From Areca catechu (Eukaryota; Streptophyta; Magnoliopsida; Arecales; Arecaceae), in the NCBI GenBank assembly GCA_021397845.1, contig CM038040.1, positions 63,256,088-63,320,087 on the forward strand: a stretch of DNA of 64,000 nt, in the 5' to 3' direction. The notes under the pieces are model-generated. The model did no database searches and was not told the DNA's origin. It saw only the letters and a list, made by a program, of their open reading frames with translations. The position numbers were made by a program, and so were the translations under genes. Below, piece after piece: positions 1 to 11,468 of this stretch. Every line of letters starts with the position of its first letter. The first letter of the stretch is position 1.

Positions 1-530
1 AGAGGCATGAGGGTGCAGCCATCTTTTTTGCTAGATTTCAATTGATCAGATGGAAGTGAGATTCAAGATGGAGATTGTGAGTATAGCTATCTTCTTTGAT
101 CGGGTATGAGTCAATCGAATAGAAGTAAGATCCAAGATGAAGGTTATTAGCCAGCTATCTTCTTCCACTGGGTATCAATCAACCAAATGGGAGTGAGGCC
201 AAGGATAGAGGTTATGAGCCAGCCATCTTCTTTGGTCGAATATCAATCAACCAGATGGGAGTGAGATCCAAGATAAAGGCTATGAGCCAGCCATCTTCTT
301 TGATTAGATATGAGATGACCAGATGGGAGGAGCCCAAGATGGAGGTTATGATCTAGCCATCTTCTTTGATCAGGTATGAACTGACTAGATAGGAGTGAGA
401 TCCAAGATGGAGGTTGTAAGCCATCCATCTTCTTTGATGGATATGAGTCGATTGATAGGAGTAAGACTCAAGATGGAAGTTATAAACCAACCATCTTCTT
501 TGATCAGGAATGAGCTCACCAGAGGACTTA
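1..530 (-). repeat. Tandem array of 66-69-bp units beyond integrase of element D
   Basis: About eight imperfect units; the recurring core CCATCTTCTTTG recurs at roughly 17, 86, 155, 223, 290, 356, 422 and 487, a spacing of 69 falling to 65 bp. It lies between the end of integrase and the expected 3' LTR of the minus-strand gypsy, a position where Tat elements are known to carry variable tandem repeats. It probably continues off the left edge. Open reading frames here are by-products of the repeat. Confidence 0.85.
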
Positions 531-559
531 GCGAGCTTCTGCATGCTTGGCATTAGATA

Positions 560-1175
560 ATTAAAAATCAAAAGGAGACCTCTAGGAACATTGCTAGAGA
601 AAATATTTTTGCATTGCTGAATGAGAATTATTATATCATTAGTAATACATCCAGAGATTTTTAGCATTCTAAGTTTGAGGGATTGAAGTTTTGTTGAGGT
701 CTTCGATCCAATAAGCTTCTCACTGAAGGGCTTCATTTATTCAGTAAGGTCCTTTCAAGTTTGGAGATAGCTTGCTTTGCTTGGTGGATTGTGATAATTC
801 TACACATCACAGTATAAGATCTCCTAGATGAAAAGTCTTCGACCTTACTCAGGAGTTGTAATATCGAGCCACTCATTATCAGTATGCCATCATGCACAAG
901 TAGCCTCAATTCCAAGTCTCCTCAGTAGGTCAAGGTTGGCATCTAGTTGTCAAACTGTTACCCATTATCAGTGATAATGGTATAAGAAAGCTCAAATTGG
1001 TACATGATTGATTTCCAAAAGAGCTCTTGACCATACTCTTGGTAATGTATGCTAAGGGTTCTCCCTCCATCCATTTAATGAAATAGTATATGGTAATGAT
1101 GAGGAGCTTTTGCTGATCAATTACTAGGAGAAACGAACCGAATATATCCATATCCCTCATGATAAATAGATAGGG
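560..1175 (-). pseudogene. Integrase core and C-terminus of element D (fragment)
   Basis: Minus-strand translation shows a broken gypsy integrase core: DIFGSFL corresponds to the DxLGPF block, YFIKWMEGEPLA to YFTKWVEAEPLA, and SLIMGN/ITDNG marks the region of the second catalytic Asp. The C-terminal region reaches about 660 and is degraded. The upstream part of integrase lies on the other side of the Sirevirus at 41944-42350. Several frameshifts and stops; not functional. Confidence 0.75.
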
Positions 1176-1180
1176 AGAAG

Positions 1181-2706
1181 TGTTGACTCCTATATTGATT
1201 TTAATGAATAACAAAATACTTAAGTATATTTGAGTACTAACTGTATATTGAAAGTGTGTTTTACTAGAACAGGGTACTTACCAAAGCTATTTTATGTTGA
1301 AAGATTGATTGCTTGTTAACTTGTTAAAGAAGTCTGTTTCATAAATAAAATTTCAAGATAAATAGACTTAAGTACATAAGAATGACTTGAAAGAACTCAA
1401 GTATGAAGTTCAAAAAAGATTCAATAGAGTTTCAGTTAAGTTTCAAAAAATTTCAGCCAAGTGTCGACTCACAGAGGCTTGAGCTAATACGCAGAAGAAG
1501 TTTCAGATAGCACACTTGAAGTGTTGACTCATGGAGCTCAAGTGTTGACTCACAGTGTCGACTCAAGGGTCGACACAAGGCCTGAGACAAAAATTATACA
1601 GAACATGCTGAAATCAAGCTTTCCTCAAGTGTTGACTCATGGAAGCCAAGTTCGACTCAAGTATCAACTCACCAAAAGAAGTGTCGACTCACCTGAGATT
1701 TTCAGAGAGCTTCAAAAAATTCTTTTTGAACTAGTGTCAACTCATGAGCATGAAGTGTCGACTCAAAGTATCGATTCATGACCTGAAATGTCGATACTTG
1801 TAGTTTTGATGAATAGTAATTGCTAGTTTTTTAAAGTACATAATTAATCCTTTTTGCCTCCAACGGCTATTTTCTCCTTTCCAAAGATCAAAAACTATCA
1901 TTTGAAGCTTAGAAAGGTATTTAAAGTGGAGCAAACTCATGAGGAAAGCAAGAGATGAGAAGTTAAGTGCATTCACTTGAATATTCATTGAAGAACAACT
2001 ACTTTCAAGACAAGTTGAGCCTTCGAGCTTTCAAAGCATTCAAGTCCAACCATTCAAGCATCATTTAAGGCTTCAATAACTTCAAGACAAGCATCTTCAA
2101 TAATAATCAAAGAGCTTCAAAGAGATATTTGCTTTTAGTTGAAAGCTTTTTGTATTTCATACATTATACTTGAATCTTGTTATTATTTCTAGTTTCAAGG
2201 AAATTGAAACTAGAGTCGAGGTTTGTTGGTGAGCCTTTGTGTTAAAACTAATGGAGGTTTTTGGTTAGCCTAAGTGACAAAACCAAGGAGGTTATTGGTG
2301 AGCCTAAGTTACAAAACAACTAGGTTTTTTGGTTATCTCGTAAAACTAAAGGGGTTTTGACTTGTGTTCCCGATGAAAATAAGTTGGGCTTTGATTAGTA
2401 AGCCCAAAAAACTAATCGATTGTAATCAAGGAAGATTATAGTGGAATATCCAAGTGGATCTTGGAGAGTAGATGTAGGTACTTTAGTATGCACCGAACCA
2501 CTATAATCCTTGTATTTGTGATTGCTTGCTCTTTCATTACTTGCTCTTACTTACTTTGCATTTACTTATTTATTTATGCTGCATACTCTTAAATAGCACA
2601 CAAACACTAGCATTTTCACTAGCACCTAAGTTGTTTTGAGTTAGCACATACTTGAAAAGTTTTAAAATCCGAATTCACCCCCTCCTAGGTTGCTTGCTGG
2701 GCAACA
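1181..2706 (+). repeat. 5' LTR of the Sirevirus
   Basis: 1526 bp, TG...CA, matching 40382-41938 along its whole length with scattered differences. It contains a cluster of GTGTCGACTCA-like motifs (for example 1461, 1521, 1542, 1555, 1629, 1681, 1734, 1755) and, at about 2225-2390, four imperfect copies of a block of roughly 50 bp around GTGAGCCTAAGT. Reading frames inside it (such as 1521-1781) are products of the motif repeats. Confidence 0.93.
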
Positions 2707-2708
2707 AA

Positions 2709-2720
2709 TAGTATTAGAGC
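2709..2720 (+). promoter_or_regulatory. Primer binding site of the Sirevirus (initiator tRNA-Met)
   Basis: TAGTATTAGAGC lies 2 bp after the LTR end and matches 10 of 12 bases of the usual plant PBS TGGTATCAGAGC, which pairs with the 3' end of initiator tRNA-Met. The two mismatches are transitions. Confidence 0.85.
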
Positions 2721-2781
2721 CACGTACTCAGCTTATAGGTCTAACCGCCTAGAGTTAAAGATCTATAGCGGCCCCTTACTT

Positions 2782-4390
2782 TAATGGCATAAATTACACG
2801 TATTGGAAAATACGTATAAGATTTATATGCATTCTATTGATTATAATTTATGGAAAGTAGTTGATAAAGGTCCACATATTCCATTGTCATTGTTAATGGC
2901 ATTTCGATACCAAAGCTTGAAAAGGATTGGGATGAAAATGATATTAAATAATTCAAGATAAATGCTGAAGCAATGAATCTACTTTATTATGCATTAGATC
3001 CTAGTGAATTCAATAGGATTTCTACATGCACCTCTATGAAGGAAATATGGGATACACTTGAGGTTACTCATGAGAGTACCAATCAAGTAAAAAATATTAA
3101 AGTTAATATGCTTGTACAAACATATGAAATGCTTAGAATGGAACCTAATGAGTCTATTATTGAAAATATACTAGATTTACAAATATTGTAAATGGCATAG
3201 AAGTCTTGGTAAGATTATGTTTAATGCTGATCTTGTAAATAAAATTTTCAGATCATTGCCACATCTTAGGATCCGAAAGTGATAGCAATTCAAGAAGCCA
3301 AAGATATTGAGACACTTCCTTTGGAATAACTTATGGGTTCGCTCATGACTTTTGAGTTGAACTTGAAGCAGAAGGCAATGGATGTCGATAAAAAGAAGAA
3401 AACTATAGCATTCAAATCTACCACACAAGATGAGTCTTCAAGTGAAGAAACTGAAGGAGAAGAAAATGAGGATGAAGAGGCACTCATTGCAAGAAAATTC
3501 AGAAGATTTATAAGAAGGAAGAAATTTTCCTACAAAAAGAAGCCTCAACCAAGCAAAGAAAAAGGAAAAGAGAAAGAGAAGGATCAACCAATTTGCTTCA
3601 AGTGTAAGAAGCTGGGACACTACAAGATAGATTGTTTTCTCCTAAAGAAATCCAAGAGAAGGTTTAGAAAGAAGGCAATGATGGCTACCTGGAGCGATAT
3701 TGAAGATTCAAGCTCGGAGGAAGAGCAACAAGAATTAGCCAATCTTTGCTTCATGGTTTAAAAGGATGGGGTACAATCTAACTTTGAACCTGAATTTATA
3801 TTTGATAAATAGAGATGCATTTAATGAGCTCATGCATAATATAGATTACTAAAAATTGAAAATAAGATGTTGAAAAAGCATGAAATACATTTTCTCATGA
3901 AAACACCAATCTTACAAATGAAAACAGTGTTTTAAAAGCTAAGATTGATATTTTAGAAAAATAAAAGAATGCTTTATCAATGAAAATAGAGGTTTTGAAA
4001 AGACCCAAGATTGTTATTTCAAATATTGAACTTTTAAAGAAAAATAAAGATCTTAAGACAGAAAATCAGAAATTCAAAGTTGAGCTTGACAAAGTTAAAC
4101 CATTTGTTAAAAAATTACTTATAGTTCTAAAAAGTTAAATTTGTTTTTGAACAATCAAAGAGCTGTATTTGACAAAGCAGAACTTGGTTATAAGTAGCAA
4201 AAGAAACAAAAAATTTTCAAAAATTTTTTGTTCCTGCATCATCAAATATCACTTGTTTTAGTTGTTGATGATTTGGACATAAAGCATACCAGTATTATCT
4301 TATAAAGATAAATAATTTTAGAAAGATTTGGGTTCCAAAAGGAACCACTCTTAGCACTAACCCTAAAAGATCCAAGATGGCTTGGGTACC
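2782..4390 (+). pseudogene. Sirevirus gag (copia UBN2-type capsid and zinc knuckles)
   Basis: Translation shows YFNGINYTYW at the start, then the copia gag signature EIWDTLEVTHE (about 3050) and a CCHC knuckle CFKCKKLGHYKIDC at 3594-3635 preceded by a Lys/Glu-rich basic stretch. A lysine-rich, coiled-coil-like spacer follows with many stops. A second degenerate knuckle CFSC...GHK (about 4254) and the IWVPKG...AWVPK block before protease are usual in Sirevirus gag. Frames change repeatedly and stop codons are frequent; the gene is dead. Confidence 0.82.
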
Positions 4391-4620
4391 TAAAATGAAA
4401 ACTTAATATGTTTTGCAGGTATGTCTTACAACCAAAGAAAAGAAGAGATCGTGGTATCTTGATAGTGGTTGCTCAAGATACATGATAGGAGATATGAAGC
4501 AATTCACTTCTCTTGAGGTACTAAATGGAGAGAGTGTAACTTTTGGAGATAATAATAAAGGAAAAATCATCAGTATTGGTAAAGTTTTATATCTCCCTTT
4601 TCACTTTTATTGATAATGTA
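4391..4620 (+). pseudogene. Sirevirus aspartic protease
   Basis: The active-site motif WYLDSGCSRYMIGD (Asp codon near 4461) is the copia protease signature (D-S-G in an LDSGCSRHMTGD context). The segment is short and a frame change occurs near 4600. In the family this protease cuts Gag-Pol into its parts. Confidence 0.8.
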
Positions 4621-5985
4621 TTATTAGTTGAAGGATTAAAGCATAATCTTCTCAATATTAATCAATTTTGTAATAAAGAATTTAAAGTTGCTTTTGAATC
4701 ATCTCTTTGCATGGTTGCTAGTCCTGATGGTAATGGAGCGAAATTCATTAGAAATAGGCATGGCAACATCTATCTTATTGACCTTGACAATTTATCATTA
4801 CATGATGGTGAATGCCTAGTTGCTATGAATTCTACTATTAATGAGACTAGTTGGCTTTGGCATCGTAGATTAGGTCATGCAAGTATATCTACTTTATAAG
4901 TTATGCAAAAAGGATTTAGTAAGAATTTACCAAAACTTAGTTTTGAAAAAGATAAAATTTGTGAAACATGTTAATTTGGAAAACAAGCAAAAACTTCCTT
5001 TAAACCAAAAGATTTTGTTCCAACTTCTAGACCATTAGAGCTACTCCATATGGATCTCTTTGGACCAACTAAGATAACAAACCTAGGATATAAGAGATAT
5101 GGATTAGTCATAGTGGATGATTTTCTCGATTTACATGGATTTTATTTTTGGCTCATAAAGATAATCATTTTCAACTTACTTGAAGTTTTATAAAAAGTTT
5201 CAAATGAAAATGGTACTTTAGTTGTTTATATTCGAAGTGACTATGGTACTGAATTTGAAAATCAAAGTTTTAAAAATTTTGTAATGAAAAAAAATTGATC
5301 ATAATTTTTCTAAACCTAGGACACCTCAACAAAATGGGGTGGTAGAAAGGAAAAATCATACTTTAGAAGAAATGGCACACACAATACTTTGTAAAAATGA
5401 TTTACCTAGATATTTTGGGCAGAAGCTATTAATCCTACCTGTTATATTTTAAATCATATTTTAATTTGACCTATTTTAAAGAAAATACCTTATAAACTTT
5501 GGAAAAGAGATAACCTACTTTAAAATATTTTGAGTTTTTGGTTGTCGATGTTTTATTTTGAATAATGGAAAAGACAACTTAAGCAATTTGATACCAAGTC
5601 AGATGAAGGTATCTTCTTAGGATACTCTACATCTTGCAAGGCATACAAAGTTTTCAATAAAAGAACATTAGTAATAGAAGAATCAGTGCATGTAGTATTT
5701 GAAGAATCTATTAATAAATCCTCTAGAAAGGAGGATACTTCTGGTGCATGTGTAGATGCTGAAGGACTAAAGAAGCTTACTTTTGATGGTCCCCCTTCCA
5801 AAGAAGATGAAGAAGATCATAACAAGAAGGATGGAGAAGAAGCTACAAGATCCTCACCGAAGCACAAAGATCTATCCAAGGAGTGGAGGTATGCTCATGG
5901 ACATCCTAAGGAATTAATCTTAGGTAATCCATTAAGAGGGGTAAGAACTAGATCATCAATTAGAAATGAATGTGATTATTAATTT
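4621..5985 (+). pseudogene. Sirevirus integrase (pre-integrase zinc domain, core, C-terminus)
   Basis: The HHCC pre-integrase domain appears as LWHRRLGHASIS (about 4855) and CETC (about 4960, now followed by a stop). The catalytic core follows with HMDLFGPT (first Asp, about 5047), a degenerate S-D-Y-G-TEFEN block (second Asp, about 5240) and TPQQNGVVERKN (catalytic Glu, about 5327). A C-terminal segment at 5686-5982 is acidic and ends near a PLRGVRTRSS linker. Several frameshifts and stops. Confidence 0.8.
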
Positions 5986-6590
5986 TGTTTCTCAAATTAA
6001 ACCTAAATATATAGAAGAAGCTAAAAAAGATCATAATTGGATAATTGCAATGCAAGAAGAATTAAATCAATTTGAAAAAAATAAAGTTTGGACACTAATA
6101 AAAACACCATCTAATGTTTCAATAATTGGTACAAAATGAGTGTATAGGAATAAACTAGATGAAAATGGAATAGTTACTAGAAACAAGACTAGACTGGTAG
6201 CTAAGGGTTATAATCAAGAAGGAATTGATTTTGATGAAATCTTTACTCTAGTAGCTAGACTTGAAGCCATTAGATTACTTTTATATTTGCATGTTTCATG
6301 AATTTCAAACTATTTCAAATGGATGTTAAAACTATATTTTTAAATGGTTATATTGCTAAAAAAGTTTTTGTTGAACAACCACCTAATTTTGAAAATTATG
6401 AACATCCTAATCACGTTTTCAAATTATATGAAGCACTTCATGGTTTAAAGCAAGCACCCCATGCATGGTATGAAAGACTTAGCAAGTTTTGATTGAAAAT
6501 GATTTTTCTAGAGGCCATGTTGATATTACCCTATTTTTGAAAAAAAAGAAAGATGATTTCTTAGTAGTACAAATTTATGTTGATGATATC
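5986..6590 (+). pseudogene. Sirevirus reverse transcriptase, N-terminal part up to YVDD
   Basis: Recognisable copia RT blocks: [37 protein letters not shown], a block at 6298-6380 around FQMDVKTIFLNGY, LHGLKQAPHAWYERL and finally IYVDDI, whose YVDD codons are 6576-6587. Element A starts 3 bp later. The rest of RT continues at 36221. In-frame stops (for example near 6139) show decay before or after the insertion. Confidence 0.88.
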
Positions 6591-8066
6591 TGATATGGCG
6601 GAATGCTGACGTGTAATCCCTGTCAGATGCCATGTTAGAAAAAGTTGCCACGATAGACACTCCTCCTCGAACTCCTTTACTGGGCCAAGCTTCCTCAGAA
6701 CATTGGGACGGCCCGTCGAAGCCGAGTTCCATCCTCTACTAGGTCGGGTCCTGCAAGACCAGGATGCCTAGGTCGAAGCCAAGTGATCTCCTCCCCCAGA
6801 TAGAGCCCCTCCGAGGTCGAGCCCTCTGGGCTAGAGTCGCGCACTGACCTCCTCCGCCAGATTGAGCCCCTTCGAGGTTGAGCCCCCTAGGCCGGAGTTT
6901 AGCCCAGCCCTCCTCCACCAGGTCGAGCCCCTCCGAGGCTGAGCCATCTGTGCAAGAGTCGAGCCCAGCCCTCCTCCAAGTCGAGCCCCTCGAAGTCGAG
7001 CCCCTTGGTCTGGAGTCGAGCCCAGCCCTCCTCCACCAAGTGGAGCCCCTTTGGGGTCGAGCCCCTCAGAGTCGAGCCCAGCCCTCCTCCTTCAGGTCGA
7101 GCCTCCTCGAAGTCGAGCCCCTTGGCCCGGAGTAAAGCCCAGCCCTCCTCCGCCAAGTGGAGCCCCTTCGAGGTCGAGCCCCTCGGAGTTGAGCCTCAGC
7201 TCTTCAGATTGGCCTCCACCTTAAACAAAGGTGCTGGCCACTGAGGGAGCGATGTCACCCTCCTTGGACTCCGGCGAGCCACCCAAGGACTACAAGGAAT
7301 CACCCTCCAAGCCGTAATAACTGTCCACAGCTGCCACTTGCACCAAAAAAGGAAGAAGCTCCCTGACCAAGGTGCCACACTCTCCACCAACTGCCTGCAC
7401 CACCCGAAAGAGGAAGTCAACTAGCAGATCCGAATCATGAGGGCAGCGGCCCCCCCGATCGAGGCCATGCCATGTTTCTTGGAATAAAGCTACCGGAAGG
7501 AAGGTCTGAGTGCATGGTAGCTTCCTTTATCATGAATCGGGAAAGACATTCCATCTACGGCATGGAATACCGTCGCACGCATCTGCTAGCATGGGAGAGA
7601 TCTCGAGATAGGCGTTTAGCAACCACCTGGACTTAAAAGAGCCATCGACACCCCCAATAGGAGAGGTAAGTTGAAAAACATTCAAGCAAGCGAGGGAGAA
7701 GAGGCCACACAGGAGAACCACCAAGGATACTAAGAGTTCAAGGCTACCGGTGATCCACGGGAAGGATCGCCCGAACATAGCCACCCAGCTCCAGTTCACT
7801 TCGGCCACCACATTTCCCAGCTTTCTTGCACCCCACTCTCACATCACTCACTCCTCCTAGCATGGAGTCCATCTCTAAGGCTCGACCAGGAGGATCTGTT
7901 CCCCTGGATCATCACTGACTTGATCGTCGGAGTGCCCCCGCTGGAATCATCGGCTCGGATCTCTAACCCTCATTTGGCAGGTCCCATCGAGCAGGTAGTC
8001 CTGAAGAGATGAGGGGCGATCCGATGCCGACAGTAGCTACGGGCCATGATGATCTTGGCAGTAACA
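6591..8066 (+). repeat. 5' LTR of element A
   Basis: 1476 bp, beginning TGATATGGCGGAA and ending GGCAGTAACA; matches 34685-36220. The 60-bp length difference between the two LTRs is explained by the internal tandem array. Reading frames inside it are not genes. Confidence 0.92.
6763..7197 (+). repeat. GC-rich tandem array inside the 5' LTR of element A
   Basis: Imperfect repeats built on GTCGAGCCC, CTCCGAGG and CCCAGCCCTCCTCC, with a period of roughly 50-60 bp. The array is 435 bp here and 495 bp in the 3' LTR (34856-35350). It is rich in CpG and lies in the U3 half of the LTR. Confidence 0.85.
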
Positions 8067-8196
8067 GATTAGCATGCTAGGTAGGGGGGACATAGGTCCT
8101 CTGTTCCAGAAACTGGTCCCTCTGCAAGCAAGTCCACTAGGAGGATGGTGATGACTCAAGTGAGAGAAGTCCCCACCAGCCATGCGGGAGACCCCC
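8067..8196 (+). other. Start of the element A leader, with a possible primer binding site
   Basis: Directly after the LTR comes GATTAGCATGCTAGGTAGG. The same block follows the LTR of element D (GATTGGCATACCAGGTAGG on the minus strand, about 46505-46523), so it is a conserved post-LTR signal and probably the PBS. I cannot assign the tRNA with confidence. The leader is interrupted at 8196 by element B and resumes at 18446. Confidence 0.55.
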
Positions 8197-10552
8197 TGAA
8201 AGATAACTGCATGGGTATTGCACCTGCCTACACTAAGCATACAATAGCAGGGAGCAGGTACGTATTTTAAAACTATTTTAAAATAATAGCGGAAATACCT
8301 ACTCCGTACAGGATCTAACATATTCGGATGCATGTATAGGCAAAACGAGGCACAAACAGGGCATGTAATATTATAAACAATTTTATAAAACTAGATCAAG
8401 GCATGCATGAATATAAAAAACCATAAACTTTACCTTATTCTGCCTGGAATAACCTTGGTATAATACTGGAATAGCTGGGATAACAGGAATAACTTTATTC
8501 CTATTGTCTTCTTCCAGCAGCCTCTTGAACGTGGATTTTTGCTTCTTCTCCAACAGCAGCAATGGCCAAACCAAAGCAGCAAATTTTGATCTCTTCTCGT
8601 TCAACAATAGCAAGGGAACAAATTGACTGGTCTTGCTTCAAAAGAGAGATGATCATCCAACGTTTGGAGCTCTTCCTATCATCCAAAACCTGCAACAAGA
8701 ATTTCTGCAACCTGAAAACCTGCAACTCAAAAACAGAGCACAAAAGGATAGCAACAATGGAGGACGATCCAACTCTTAGGTGCTCATGCGAACACCCTCT
8801 AGAGGGGGGACATGCCTGGGGCTCCTCTGATCCATCTCTCGGGCGATGCTAGTCGCCGGAAGACTTGAAACGGTGAGGGGAGGAAAGAAGAAAACATAAC
8901 TCCAAGTTCTGAATTTGTTTTCACCAAAACAGAGCTTCCTTTTCCACTAATTGAGCACCAACAAGATCAGGGATTAAAAGATATTTTCTCTCCCAATCAC
9001 TCACAAAAACCCAGGCCTCTAAATCACCGGTGGAATGGAAGTGGAGTTCTCCAAGGAAGAAGACCTCTCACGGTTTTTCAGCATTTCACACGGTGACCCA
9101 TCGTACTTTGAACCAGGGGACTGCAGGGGTTCAAAAATGCAGTAGGGGAAGAGAGAAAAGGAGAGGCGGGGAGGCCAATAGATGCCGGCTGCCATTCAAC
9201 CAATAAACAGCCATTAACAAAGACTTTAAAACAAGCCGGTGGGAGGATGAAAGGACGCCCAGCAGGAGAATGTTCGGCCTTCACAATGCAAGGAAGAAAT
9301 CCAGCGAATCACCGTGTAACGGTCACATGGGAGAGAAAAAAAAATCACCGGTTCAAAAGAAATCGGTCCAAAGAATTTAGGTTCAATCCCATTAAAACCC
9401 CTTGGTTCAATCTAATTGAACTGGTTCAAGCCCAATTAAATTGGGTTCAATTGGTTCACAACCAATTGGAGGCCGAAACGAGCTCCGAATCAGTTCAAAA
9501 CTGATTCAGAAAAATCCTGGCGCAGTCCTGGTCAGCCCGGAATAATTTTCGGTTGATGCAGACAAGGGCAAAACGGGGAAGAGTGCTCAAAAATACCGTG
9601 ACCATAAAATCGAGATGATTCCCAATCATAATCGGTATCCAGATCAGAGAGTTATCCTCTGTGGCGTGTGACCTCATAGGTTCGAACCTAAATGGTAGCA
9701 CTGGAATAATTCCAGTACCAGCATAGGAAACCATCTAGCAATGGGTCCCGGCGTCCGGATAGGTCGAAGATGCAGGAGCAAACTATCAAATATCTGGCAT
9801 ATGGTTACCGTATAATTCATCCCTTTGACCTCTGATGCTCAGGATGATTATGATTGGGCTGCCAACCCAGACAGAGTCAGTCCACTACGTGTCTCAACCT
9901 CGCAAGCCCAGTGACTCCTCACTAGGGCTACCCCGACCGAGGATTTGCTAAATTGAGATACTGCGAGACATTCAATCCAAACTGTTTGGACAGGTCAATT
10001 CCATCTTGGTCCATCACTGCTCCACAAGTACTTGCCTGTACCCAGAAACCTTCCATCACCGGATTAAAAATCCGGGTAGTCCAGCACCAAAGTATAGGGA
10101 GTTGCTTGCAAGCTACCGTGATGACCTCAAGTCAGAGGGACACATATACCCATATCCAATCGTGAGTATCCCTTTGGCATAAAGGGGCTGCATGGAGTCA
10201 CGTTCAATAAAATATCACATATCCCACTTGCAGATCACATCAGTGTTACCACACTCATTTGGTCAAGAGGACAACCGAACGATGTGAACTACAACAACCT
10301 ATACTTGATATGTTGCCATCCAGTAATATATCCTTTTGTTGTGAACAGGGTTTAAGGACCACTCGATATAGCCTCTCTGTATCGAAATCAGTGTAGTCAT
10401 AAGGACTTCATCACATGGAAAGAGTTCATTTTAGGGAAATACAATATGTGATGAGCTGCCAAAAATAATATTTATTAATTCATAAAAAGAATACAATACT
10501 GAGCTCAACCGCCTACATCCCAGGCGATTAGCTTTGGGACACAATTCCAACA
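8197..10552 (-). repeat. 3' LTR of element B
   Basis: 2356 bp. On the minus strand it begins TGTTGGAATTGTGTCCC and ends GTTATCTTTCA. It matches 16080-18445 closely over the full length. It contains a cluster of GGTTCAAT-like motifs (about 9351-9465). Frames such as 8562-8852 occur in both LTRs and are not genes. Confidence 0.93.
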
Positions 10553-10564
10553 ACTCCCACTTGT
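10553..10564 (-). promoter_or_regulatory. Polypurine tract of element B
   Basis: On the minus strand ACAAGTGGGAGT ends exactly at the 3' LTR start. This is the usual copia second-strand primer. Confidence 0.85.
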
Positions 10565-10599
10565 ACTAAAGCCAATCAGAAGAGTATCTAATACCCATT

Positions 10600-11468
10600 T
10601 CCATTACAATAGTCGAACTCTTTTATTCCAAGGGCTTTAGTGAAGGGGTCGGCCAGATTTTCTTTTCCATCGATCTTCAGAAGATTGATGTCGTCTCGTT
10701 CTACGATCTCCCGTATGAGTGGTAGTGCCACAGTATGTGCTTGGTGCGGTGATGAGCTTTAGGCTCCTTAGCTTGAGCAATGGCTCCAGTGCTGTCACAG
10801 TACACCAGAACAGGACCATCTAGGGAAGGTGCCACCCCTAGCTCTCTAAGGAACTTACGCAACCACACAGCTTCCTTTGCTGCATCTGATGCTGCAATGT
10901 ATTCTGCTTTGCATACCGAGTCTGCAACAGTTGCCTGCTTGGAACTTTTCCAGCAGATCGCTCCTCTGTTCAGGGTAAATACAAATCCTGATACACTCTT
11001 GCTATCATCTCTATCTGACTGGAAACTGGAGTCAGAGTACCCCACAAGTTTCAAGTCAGGTTCTCCATAAATCAGCCATTGATCTTTAGTATTTCTTAAA
11101 TACTTAAGGATGGACTTAACCACCTTCCAATGCGCCTCACCTGGATCAGACTGGTATCTGCTCACTACTCCTAGTGAGTATGCCACGTCTGGTCTAGTAC
11201 AAGTCATAGCATACATGATAGAGCCTACTGCAGAAGCATAAGGTACTCTACTCATGCGCTCTCTTTCCTCAGGAGTTGTCGCACAATCCTTCTTGGAAAG
11301 AGTAATTCCATAACCTATCGGGAGATAGCCTTTCTTGGAATTTTCCATGCTGAACCGTTTCAGCACGTTGTCAATGTACGTAGACTGGGACAGTCCCAAA
11401 AGCTTCTTAGATCTATCTCTATAGATCTTCATACCTAGTATGTAAGAAGCTTCACCCAAGTCCTTCAT
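10600..11468 (-). pseudogene. Element B copia RNase H and C-terminal end of RT
   Basis: The 255-residue frame 11468-10701 begins MKDLGEASYILGMKI (end of the RT palm/thumb) and includes GSIMYAMTCTRPDVAY, the RNase H blocks GYSDSSFQSD, ICWKSSKQATVADS, AEYIAASDAAKEAVWLR and YCDSTGAIAQAK, then HRTKHI. A one-base deletion near 10717 shifts the frame; the expected C-terminal RNase H sequence (ADPFTKAL) is visible in another frame to about 10600. Confidence 0.88.

Noticed and set aside
6899..7156. 85-residue Gly/Leu/Glu-rich minus-strand ORF and its plus-strand counterparts
   Set aside because: Reading of the GC-rich tandem array in the LTR of element A.
8501..8852. ORFs 8501-8743 (minus) and 8562-8852 (plus), repeated at 16389-16740
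   Set aside because: The two copies are the LTRs of element B; the frames are fortuitous.
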